Positions 1-5,985 of a DNA stretch of 5,985 nucleotides are shown here, in pieces (within the stretch, counting starts at the first letter, position 1; each line of letters opens with the position of its first letter). The DNA is from Spirochaetia bacterium UBA5550. Its GTDB lineage: Bacteria > Spirochaetota > UBA4802 > UBA5550. The position numbers were made by a program, and so were the translations under genes. The stretch lies in the NCBI GenBank assembly GCA_002425885.1, contig DINC01000221.1:1496-7480 (forward strand), given 5' to 3'. The notes under the pieces were generated by a model that saw nothing but the letters and a program-made list of their open reading frames with translations, had not been told where the DNA came from and searched no databases.

Positions 1-1
1 A

Positions 2-1255
2 GGATATTTTGTACTCTACTCTTTTGCCATTTTCAGTACAACAAGAACTATGGTTTTTGTTTATATACTCCCCATGCTTTCGATCTATCTCCTCTATTTT
101 GACCTGAAGCTGATGAAGATAAGCTGTATAACAATGGTTATTATTAATGGACTGCGGGTGGCTTATCTCACTGTATGGGTCGGCCTGAAGGATAAAGCCA
201 CTACAACAGATTATACGATACAGATGGCCTGCGTGATTTTGTTTGCAATAGTGTATATAATCACCACAAAGATCTCCAATGAAATAAATAATGATAAAAT
301 AAACAGAATAGAAGAGGAGAAGGATAAGCAGAGAAATCTTATCGCTGATATTATTAAGTCTGCCGGAGTCCTTATTGAAAATTCAAAACAGGCCCACGAA
401 ATTCTTGAGAGGCTTGCAGTTTCCTCAGGGAGCGTTTCGTCAGCGGTAAACGAGATTACCTCAGAAACAGGTTCCATTACCGGCAATCTTCAGAACCAGC
501 TCAAACTGAGCAGTGATGTCGGAGGGAGCATTGAACAGTGTATGAAGCTTGCGTCAGAGATGGGGAGCGAATCCGGTGCGACTACTAAAAAAGTTACTGA
601 TGCGCTTAAACTGGTTGAAGGCCTTAATGATAATACAACTGCTGTTCAGAAAGGGGGCCAAAGGGTGAATCTCACCATTGCAGAACTTCTGAAACAGTCC
701 GATGAAATCAGAAACATTATTGATATCATACGCGATATTTCCGACAAGACAAATCTCCTTTCTCTTAACGCCTCAATTGAAGCTGCCCGTGCCGGTGAAG
801 CAGGCCGGGGTTTTGCTGTAGTTGCTGACGAAATTTCAAAGCTTGCGGACCAGAGCAGGGAATCTGCTGAAAATATCGGCGGGATTCTGAATGAAATGAA
901 ACGCCGTGTGGATGAATCTCTTGATGCTGTAAAGGAGCTTACTTCGGCAAACACCGTTCAGAACAGCCTGATACATGATACCGGTGAAGTGTTTCAGGGT
1001 ATCCTTTCAAGCATGCAGTCTGTGCGGCAGAAATCATCTGATGTTATGCAGAGTATAAACGGTATAAAAGAAAACAACATTAAAATTGTGCAGGATATAA
1101 ATCACATTACACGTTTCAGTGAGAAAACAGTTGCCACCGCCTCTGAAGCCTGCAAGGTAACTGAGAGCAACAGGATGACTGCTCTTGAAGGGCAGGGGAT
1201 TGCGCGAATGCTAATGGAGACCTCCACAGATATGGAGAAATACAGTACAGGGTAA
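2..1255 (+). CDS. Methyl-accepting chemotaxis protein, 5' end missing, multi-span membrane region and cytoplasmic signalling hairpin
   Basis: Chemoreceptor that would control CheA through CheW at the inner membrane. Residues are numbered from the ATG at 50. Hydrophobic segments lie at about 1-17, 24-46 and 57-73. A charged helix (about 75-100) follows, then a long helical signalling domain to the C-terminus at 401. The highly conserved hairpin tip is at 234-261 ([17 protein letters not shown] then [10 protein letters not shown]), with roughly 150 residues on each arm. I see no HAMP domain between the last membrane segment and the signalling arms, no sizeable periplasmic domain, and no C-terminal NWETF-like CheR tether (the end is MEKYSTG). 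The frame stays open from the ATG at 50 back to base 2, and those 16 codons are also hydrophobic ([11 protein letters not shown]). The true start, and probably more membrane helices, therefore lie upstream of the window. The family call is firm; the ligand or stimulus is unknown. Confidence 0.93.
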   Translation, partial: GYFVLYSFAIFSTTRTMVFVYILPMLSIYLLYFDLKLMKISCITMVIINGLRVAYLTVWVGLKDKATTTDYTIQMACVILFAIVYIITTKISNEINNDKINRIEEEKDKQRNLIADIIKSAGVLIENSKQAHEILERLAVSSGSVSSAVNEITSETGSITGNLQNQLKLSSDVGGSIEQCMKLASEMGSESGATTKKVTDALKLVEGLNDNTTAVQKGGQRVNLTIAELLKQSDEIRNIIDIIRDISDKTNLLSLNASIEAARAGEAGRGFAVVADEISKLADQSRESAENIGGILNEMKRRVDESLDAVKELTSANTVQNSLIHDTGEVFQGILSSMQSVRQKSSDVMQSINGIKENNIKIVQDINHITRFSEKTVATASEACKVTESNRMTALEGQGIARMLMETSTDMEKYSTG

Positions 1256-1282
1256 CATTCCTGTTAAATAATAATTCGTGAT

Positions 1283-1288
1283 TATAAT
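1283..1288 (+). promoter_or_regulatory. Candidate -10 promoter element for glnS
   Basis: A perfect TATAAT lies in the gap between the MCP stop and glnS, 66 bases before the glnS ATG. No good -35 box sits 16-18 bases upstream; the best match, TTCCTG at 1258-1263, is poor. An alternative pair is TTGATA at 1293-1298 with TAAGAT at 1314-1319, but its 15-base spacing is short. In AT-rich intergenic DNA a TATAAT can occur by chance, so this is a suggestion that glnS has its own promoter. Confidence 0.3.
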
Positions 1289-1314
1289 GTACTTGATAAT
1301 TGAATAGACTGCGT

Positions 1315-1334
1315 AAGATATGACTCATATTTTT
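1315..1334 (+). terminator. Possible weak AT-rich hairpin with T-run (MCP terminator or glnS leader structure)
   Basis: AAGATATG (1315-1322) can pair with CATATTTT (1326-1333) around an ACT loop, with one G-T pair, and the 3' arm merges into a run of five T. The stem is almost all A-T and therefore weak. It lies 60 bases past the MCP stop and just before the glnS ribosome binding site, so it could be a poor terminator, a leader hairpin, or chance. Confidence 0.2.
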
Positions 1335-1342
1335 GATTCATC

Positions 1343-1346
1343 GGAG
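1343..1346 (+). promoter_or_regulatory. Ribosome binding site of glnS
   Basis: GGAG is followed by an 8-base spacer to the ATG at 1355. This fits a standard Shine-Dalgarno site and supports that start over later in-frame methionines, the next of which (codon 136) is beyond the catalytic HIGH motif. Confidence 0.7.
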
Positions 1347-1354
1347 TTAAAGTC

Positions 1355-3049
1355 ATGAGTGAAAATGGTACACCGGCAGGAACCGAAACAGGTAAATCGA
1401 ATTTTATCAAGGAGATTATAAGGGAGGATTTAAGAACAGGTAAACATGATACTGTTGCCACAAGATTCCCCCCGGAGCCCAACGGATATCTTCATATAGG
1501 CCACGCCAAGTCAATTTGTCTCAATTTCGGCATTGCGAATGAATTTAAAGGAACCTGCAACCTCAGGTTCGATGATACCAATCCATCTAAAGAAGAGACT
1601 GAATATGTTGATTCCATCCAGGGTGATGTAAGGTGGCTCGGTTTTGACTGGGAAGAGAGGCTTTACTATGCATCAGATTACTATGAAAAACTTTATCATT
1701 TTGCTGTAGTCCTTATAAAAAAAGGGAAGGCTTATGTATGCGACCTCACTGCTGATCAGATGCGGGAGTACAGGGGCACGCTGAAACAGCCGGGTAAAGA
1801 GAGCCCCTGGAGAAACCGCAGCGTTGAAGAGAACATTGATCTTTTTCAGCGTATGAGAAACGGCGAATTTAAGGATGGAGAAAAAACTCTCCGTGCAAAA
1901 ATAGATATGAGCTCCGGCTATATTGTAATGAGAGATCCGGTGCTTTACAGGATACAGCGCTCGCATCACCACAGGACAGGCGACGCATGGTGTATCTACC
2001 CTATGTATGATTTTGCTCACCCGCTCTCTGATTCAATTGAAAATATAACACACTCAATCTGTACTCTGGAATTTGAAAATAACAGGCCGCTGTATGACTG
2101 GGTTGTTAATGAAACAGATACTCCTCACAAACCGCGACAGATAGAATTTGCCCGTCTTAATCTTTCATATACAGTAATGAGTAAAAGAAAACTCCTTGAG
2201 CTTGTCACAAAAAATTATGTCAGCGGATGGGATGATCCGCGTATGCCCACAATAGCCGGACTCCGCAGAAGGGGTTATACTCCTGAAGCTATCCGCGATT
2301 TTGCAGACCGTATAGGTGTTGCGAAAGCAGATAACATGGTAGATATAGCAATGCTTGAACATTGTCTGCGCGAAGACCTTAATAAACGCGCGCAGAGGGT
2401 AATGGCAGTAATAGATCCTGTTAAGGTGATCATCGATAATTACCCTGAAGGGAAAGTTGAATATGTTGAAGCTGTAAATAATCCTGAAGATGAAAGCATG
2501 GGGAAGAGGGAGATGCCGTTCACCCGCGAGCTATATATTGAAAGGACTGACTTTATGGAAGTTCCTCCAAAAGGATATTTCAGGCTTGCACCAGGGGCTG
2601 AAGTCCGTTTTAAGCATGCCTACTATATCAAATGCGAATCTTTTGTTAAAGATGCTGATGGCAATGTAACAGAGATTCACTGTACTTATGATCCTTCTAC
2701 GCATGGGGGGTGGTCTCAGGACGGGCGCAAGGTTAAAGGTACAATTCACTGGGTATCAGCAGCACAGGCTGTCAGTTGCGGGATAAGGCTTTATGATCAT
2801 CTTTTCACAAAAGAGAATCCTGATGATCTTGCTGAAGGTGAGGATTACAAGGCTAATCTTAATCCCAATTCACTCAAAACAGCGTCAGCATTCGTTGAGC
2901 CATTTATTAAAAACGCTAAACCAGGAGACAGGTTTCAGTTTGACAGGACAGGTTATTTCTGTATGGATCAGGATTCTACGGATTCACTTCCGGTTTTTAA
3001 CAGGACTGTTTCTTTAAAAGATTCATGGTCTAAAATAGCAGGGAAGTAG
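1355..3049 (+). CDS. glnS: Glutaminyl-tRNA synthetase
   Basis: Class I aminoacyl-tRNA synthetase that charges tRNA(Gln) with glutamine using ATP in the cytosol. The 564-residue product is about ten residues longer than the E. coli enzyme. The Rossmann catalytic domain carries [13 protein letters not shown] with HIGH at 47-50, FDDTNP at 72-77, REYRGTL at 137-143, YPMYDF at 215-220, and VMSKRKL (the KMSKS-type loop) with MSK at 275-277. D73, Y218 and C236 fall at a constant +7 offset from E. coli D66, Y211 and C229, residues known to shape the glutamine pocket. [14 protein letters not shown] (236-249) is the GlnRS-type version, distinguishing it from bacterial GluRS. The C-terminal half (about 350-560) matches the two anticodon-binding beta-barrels, including DGRKVKG, IHWVSAA, GYFC and PVFNRTV. 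The extra N-terminal residues (about 1-15) are Gly/Thr/Glu-rich and probably unstructured. The gene looks complete and intact. It is 99 bases after the MCP gene and ends in its own terminator, so it is probably transcribed at least partly alone. Confidence 0.98.
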   Translation: MSENGTPAGTETGKSNFIKEIIREDLRTGKHDTVATRFPPEPNGYLHIGHAKSICLNFGIANEFKGTCNLRFDDTNPSKEETEYVDSIQGDVRWLGFDWEERLYYASDYYEKLYHFAVVLIKKGKAYVCDLTADQMREYRGTLKQPGKESPWRNRSVEENIDLFQRMRNGEFKDGEKTLRAKIDMSSGYIVMRDPVLYRIQRSHHHRTGDAWCIYPMYDFAHPLSDSIENITHSICTLEFENNRPLYDWVVNETDTPHKPRQIEFARLNLSYTVMSKRKLLELVTKNYVSGWDDPRMPTIAGLRRRGYTPEAIRDFADRIGVAKADNMVDIAMLEHCLREDLNKRAQRVMAVIDPVKVIIDNYPEGKVEYVEAVNNPEDESMGKREMPFTRELYIERTDFMEVPPKGYFRLAPGAEVRFKHAYYIKCESFVKDADGNVTEIHCTYDPSTHGGWSQDGRKVKGTIHWVSAAQAVSCGIRLYDHLFTKENPDDLAEGEDYKANLNPNSLKTASAFVEPFIKNAKPGDRFQFDRTGYFCMDQDSTDSLPVFNRTVSLKDSWSKIAGK

Positions 3050-3074
3050 TTTATAGAAATACCTTGATTATCTG

Positions 3075-3103
3075 AAGAGACGTAGATTGCTGCGTCTCTT
3101 TTT
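3075..3103 (+). terminator. Rho-independent terminator of glnS
   Basis: AAGAGACGTA (3075-3084) pairs with TGCGTCTCTT (3091-3100), ten pairs including one T-G, around the 6-base loop GATTGC. The 3' arm runs into five consecutive T (3099-3103). It starts 25 bases after the glnS stop. It is oriented for + strand transcripts. Read from the other strand the same stem lacks a proper T tail, and it lies 10 bases past the kinase stop, so it would be a weaker terminator for that gene. Confidence 0.85.
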
Positions 3104-3112
3104 GATGCACAA

Positions 3113-5935
3113 TTATTTCGACGGGTTTTGTATCGCCTTTTCAATAATCAGCAGAAGTTCGTCAAACTGGTATGGTTTCTGCAGAAAACCTGAAATATTT
3201 TCACCTTCAAATTGTGATGTAATATCAACTTCACTGTACCCGCTGCTTATTATTATCGGGAGTTTATTGTTGATTTTCCTCAGTTCAATAAGCGCTTCAT
3301 GCCCATCCATCTCCGGCATGGTGAGGTCAAGAATAATACAGCGGACAGTATCAATATTTTCTCTGAAGGTTCTGATTGCATCAATACCGTTTTCTGCAAG
3401 GATAACATCAAAGCCTGCGGTTTTAAGCATCCTTGAAGTAAGGCTTCGTATGTATGATTCGTCGTCAGCAACGAGTATCGTTATATTTTTCTTCTGCCGG
3501 TCAACAGGTTTTTTATCTTCAACACATTGATCAGGAGGCTGCTCCTGTGTGGTCTGAAAGTAAATCCTGAAAGTAGTCCCTTCATCAATCCTGCTTGCCG
3601 CAAAGAGTCCGGCATTATGGCTGCGTATAATTCCTGATACTGCCGCAAGTCCAAGTCCCCTCCCTGTAAATTTCGTTGTGTAAAAAGGATCAAATATCTG
3701 TTTAATCTTACCTTCAGGGATGCCCGAGCCGTTGTCTGAAATTTCAAGAACAGTATAAATACCGGGAGTTATATTGCTGTTTAAAGTAAGTGAATTAATC
3801 TCTGCGGTACTGCATTCTTTTAATGATGTAATTATTCTGACTTCACCATTGTTTTCAATGGCTTCTGATGCGTTGAGCACAAGATTCATAAGTATCTGGC
3901 TTATCTGTGCGGGATCACCTGTAATGCAGGGGATATTTTCATCAAGCGCGTAGCTGATTTTTACTTTTTTAGAAATAGATATATCAAAAAGAGAACTCAT
4001 CTCCTCTATGAGGCTGTTCAGATTAATTACTTCGGTTGTGAATGTGCTCTTCCCTGAGTACGCCAGCATCTGCCTGGTAAGTTCACTTGCTCTTCTGGCA
4101 GCTTTTCTTATATCGATAAGTTTCTGCTGAACCGGAAGGTGATCCGGCAGTTCATAAATGAGCATATCAGCGTTCCCCAGAATAGCTGTAAGGAGATTAT
4201 TAAAATCATGCGCTATCCCGCCAGCCAGAAGTCCGAGGCTTTCCAGTTTCTGAGCCTGCAGCATCTGGTATTCAAGGGCAAGCCTTCTGGTTTCTGCTTC
4301 CTTCTGTTCCGTAATGTCAGTTATTGAGCCTGCAATGCGGATCGGTTTACCATCCGTATCCCGTTCAACAATTTTCCCTCTGGAGAAGATCCATCTGTAG
4401 CTTCCATCTGAAAGTTTCAGTCTGTACTGATCAACGTAGCTCTCCTTTTTTCCGTTTATCAGATCCATCATAGCCCGCGCTGAAGATTTAAAGTCGTCTT
4501 CATGTATATACTGCTGCCATTTCGCGGAAACATTTTCGATGCTGCTGAAGCCCACTATTTCAGCAAGGTTGCTGTTAAAGGAAAGTGTGTTTTTCTGCAT
4601 GTTAAAATCCCACAGGCCGATAGTGCCGCTCTTTAAAGCGAGGTCAAGCCTGTCCCACATTTTCTGGAGCTCCATCTCCGCTTCATATCTTTCGGTTTCA
4701 TCCCTTCCTGATGAAAAAACAAGGTTGTCATCTTTAAACAGAGTGCTTGCCCAGCGGATAGTTCTGTATTCTCCGTTTTTTGTGATGTAGCGGTTTGTAA
4801 TATTCATCCTGGAGTGGTTTTTCTGCAGGATCTTTCCGAATTCAGCTGTCTTTTCAATGTCATCCGGGTGCAGAATCCGGCCAAGATTCATCATTTTAAG
4901 TTCATCCGGAGTCCAGCCCAGTATGTCCTCCCAAACTGAGTTTGCCTGTTTGATCCGTCCGTTAATTGTGTGTATCAGCATAAGGTCACCGGAGTTGTTG
5001 AAGAAAAGATCGCGCTCAAGCTGTGATGTTTTTAATTCTGTGATATCTTCAACAAATGTAGTGAGATAATCCTCTCCGGTAAATTTATCTGTGAGGCGCA
5101 TAAGGTATACATTGGCATTCAGGTTAGAACCGTCTTTTCTGTTGCCTATTAGATCCTGTGTAAATACAAAGTTTTTTTTCTGCAACGCAGTCAGGATCTC
5201 CCCCCTTGAGTCTTTATCCTTATAAAAGTCAGAGGTGTTACTGACATGCGACATCAGTTCTTCAGGTGAATCATAACCGAAGTTTTTGCAGAAGGCCATG
5301 TTCGCGGTGACTATTTTCCCGTCGATTGTTGACTGTATAATCCCTATGGGTGATTTATCTATTATATCACGGAATTTGGCTTCACTCATGCTGAGTCTGG
5401 TGTGAGCTTCCTCGAGCTGAATCTGGTTGCGGTGGAGTTCATCCATCATGGCAGCCATCTCTTCATTTTGAGCTTCAGACTCTTCATACAGGGCTTCAAT
5501 TTCACTGTTTTTATTCTGAAGTACGGTCTCTATTTTTTTCTGGCGGGTAATATCGAGCAGAATCCCTTCAGCCTGTGCAGGTTTACCATTACTGTATTTA
5601 ATGATTTTTCCGCTTATGTATACCCACAACCAGCTGCCGTCACTTTTTTTTATGCGGAGTTCAAAATCGATCTCGATTCCTTTTGAGGGATCAAGAAATT
5701 TCTCGAGATCCTGTCTGATGTTTTCAAGATCATCCGGATGTATCAGGGTAAGTATAAGTTCAAGTTTTCTTGCCCGGTTTTTTTCAAACCCTAACTTTTC
5801 ATACCAGAAACTGTTTACTTTAAAATAATTATTTGTGATATCCCATTCACATATACCTACTTTGCTGTCCGCAAAATTTCTTTCAGGAGATGAAAGATTA
5901 AAGAGTTTATGGATGTATCCGGAGAAAAATCCCAT
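3113..5935 (-). CDS. Soluble hybrid sensor histidine kinase: four PAS domains, HisKA, HATPase, C-terminal receiver
   Basis: A 940-residue sensor kinase that would autophosphorylate on histidine and pass the phosphate to its own receiver. Domains in order: PAS 1 (about 21-135, with HPDD and a PAC-type end GILLDIT), a long acidic coiled coil (about 131-190), PAS 2 (about 183-303), PAS 3 (about 304-418, HPDD at 356-359) and PAS 4 (about 425-545, ending SITDITEQ). HisKA (about 558-628) has the H-box GGIAHDFNNLL with phospho-acceptor H576 (codon 4208-4210). The ATPase domain (about 669-796) has N-box N684/N688, G1 DNGSG 734-738, F-box FDPFYTTK 748-755 and G2 GRGLGL 758-763. The receiver (about 818-935) has D824/D825, phospho-acceptor D870 (codon 3326-3328), S898 and K920. 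All catalytic residues are present. The AHDFNN H-box suggests the HPK4 class. No signal peptide or membrane segment is visible, so it should sense a cytoplasmic cue; no heme, flavin or LOV motif was recognised. No HPt or separate response regulator is nearby in the window. The ATG at 5935 lacks a close Shine-Dalgarno, and the frame remains open to the window edge, so the start is less sure than the rest. Confidence 0.95.
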   Translation of the reverse strand: MGFFSGYIHKLFNLSSPERNFADSKVGICEWDITNNYFKVNSFWYEKLGFEKNRARKLELILTLIHPDDLENIRQDLEKFLDPSKGIEIDFELRIKKSDGSWLWVYISGKIIKYSNGKPAQAEGILLDITRQKKIETVLQNKNSEIEALYEESEAQNEEMAAMMDELHRNQIQLEEAHTRLSMSEAKFRDIIDKSPIGIIQSTIDGKIVTANMAFCKNFGYDSPEELMSHVSNTSDFYKDKDSRGEILTALQKKNFVFTQDLIGNRKDGSNLNANVYLMRLTDKFTGEDYLTTFVEDITELKTSQLERDLFFNNSGDLMLIHTINGRIKQANSVWEDILGWTPDELKMMNLGRILHPDDIEKTAEFGKILQKNHSRMNITNRYITKNGEYRTIRWASTLFKDDNLVFSSGRDETERYEAEMELQKMWDRLDLALKSGTIGLWDFNMQKNTLSFNSNLAEIVGFSSIENVSAKWQQYIHEDDFKSSARAMMDLINGKKESYVDQYRLKLSDGSYRWIFSRGKIVERDTDGKPIRIAGSITDITEQKEAETRRLALEYQMLQAQKLESLGLLAGGIAHDFNNLLTAILGNADMLIYELPDHLPVQQKLIDIRKAARRASELTRQMLAYSGKSTFTTEVINLNSLIEEMSSLFDISISKKVKISYALDENIPCITGDPAQISQILMNLVLNASEAIENNGEVRIITSLKECSTAEINSLTLNSNITPGIYTVLEISDNGSGIPEGKIKQIFDPFYTTKFTGRGLGLAAVSGIIRSHNAGLFAASRIDEGTTFRIYFQTTQEQPPDQCVEDKKPVDRQKKNITILVADDESYIRSLTSRMLKTAGFDVILAENGIDAIRTFRENIDTVRCIILDLTMPEMDGHEALIELRKINNKLPIIISSGYSEVDITSQFEGENISGFLQKPYQFDELLLIIEKAIQNPSK

Positions 5936-5961
5936 ATTATTTGAACTATTTATCCTGTTCT

Positions 5962-5982
5962 TTAGTTTAAAGTTGAAACTAA
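5962..5982. repeat. Short inverted repeat upstream of the kinase gene
   Basis: TTAGTTT (5962-5968) and AAACTAA (5976-5982) are perfect 7-base inverted arms separated by AAAGTTG, 27 bases before the kinase ATG. It could be an operator or a weak leader hairpin, but with arms this AT-rich chance is a fair explanation. Confidence 0.3.
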
Positions 5983-5985
5983 TAG

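Noticed and set aside
1673..2020. A 115-codon - strand open frame inside glnS
   Set aside because: It is antisense to the conserved GlnRS catalytic core, with a Cys/His-scattered product and no family resemblance.
2793..3017. A 74-codon + strand open frame inside the 3' part of glnS
   Set aside because: It is a frame-shifted reading of the conserved anticodon-binding domain, which itself is intact through to the stop, so there is no sign of a frameshift or overlapping gene.
3087..3530. A 147-codon open frame on the + strand starting within the glnS terminator and lying antisense to the kinase receiver domain
   Set aside because: It is fully antisense to a receiver with all its conserved residues, starts inside the terminator hairpin, has no ribosome binding site, and its Ser/Ile-rich product resembles no family I know. 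It looks like a composition shadow.
5402..5828. Overlapping + strand open frames of 94 and 75 codons opposite the first PAS domain and the coiled coil
   Set aside because: Both are antisense to well-conserved PAS sequence, overlap each other in different frames and show no recognisable motif.
3113..5935. Possibility that the four PAS domains reflect a recent tandem duplication
   Set aside because: The domains share only family-level motifs (HPDD, DG, DIT) and differ widely in sequence and linker length; no long nucleotide repeats are visible between them.
1..5985. A mobile element, CRISPR array, toxin-antitoxin pair or defence system
   Set aside because: No transposase, integrase, direct-repeat array, terminal repeats or defence-type domains are visible; nearly the whole window is explained by three ordinary genes.

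Overview
The window holds three protein-coding genes of familiar families. Two lie on the + strand: a 5'-truncated methyl-accepting chemotaxis protein gene, then glnS (glutaminyl-tRNA synthetase). They converge on a large - strand gene for a soluble hybrid histidine kinase with four PAS domains. I find no tRNA, rRNA, mobile element, CRISPR array or clear novel system. The only stretches outside genes are 99 bases (1256-1354), 63 bases (3050-3112) and the last 50 bases.

Organism: a bacterium with chemotaxis, elaborate two-component signalling, somewhat AT-rich DNA by eye, and a dedicated glutaminyl-tRNA synthetase. Many bacteria lack GlnRS and make Gln-tRNA(Gln) with GatCAB; GlnRS is patchily distributed (gamma-proteobacteria, Bacteroidetes and relatives, Deinococcus, some spirochaetes and others). 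The MCP tip variant with [15 protein letters not shown], an MCP with a multi-span membrane region, and an HPK4-like multi-PAS kinase would suit a motile, probably environmental bacterium, perhaps a spirochaete-like lineage. This is a weak inference and no taxon can be fixed from the window.

Layout: 2-1255 encodes the MCP, whose reading frame runs off the left edge, so the real start lies outside. 1256-1354 is an AT-rich gap with a candidate TATAAT promoter element, a weak AT-rich hairpin and the glnS ribosome binding site. 1355-3049 is glnS, apparently complete with its catalytic motifs intact. 3050-3112 contains a good intrinsic terminator for glnS, shared as spacer with the convergent kinase gene. 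3113-5935 (- strand) is the kinase: PAS-coiled coil-PAS-PAS-PAS-HisKA-HATPase-REC. 5936-5985 is its AT-rich leader.

Functional links: the MCP would signal to CheA/CheW and the kinase through its own receiver to an unseen HPt or response-regulator partner. No che genes, response regulator or HPt protein are in the window, so any connection between the two signalling proteins is unproven. glnS is a housekeeping gene that happens to lie between them.
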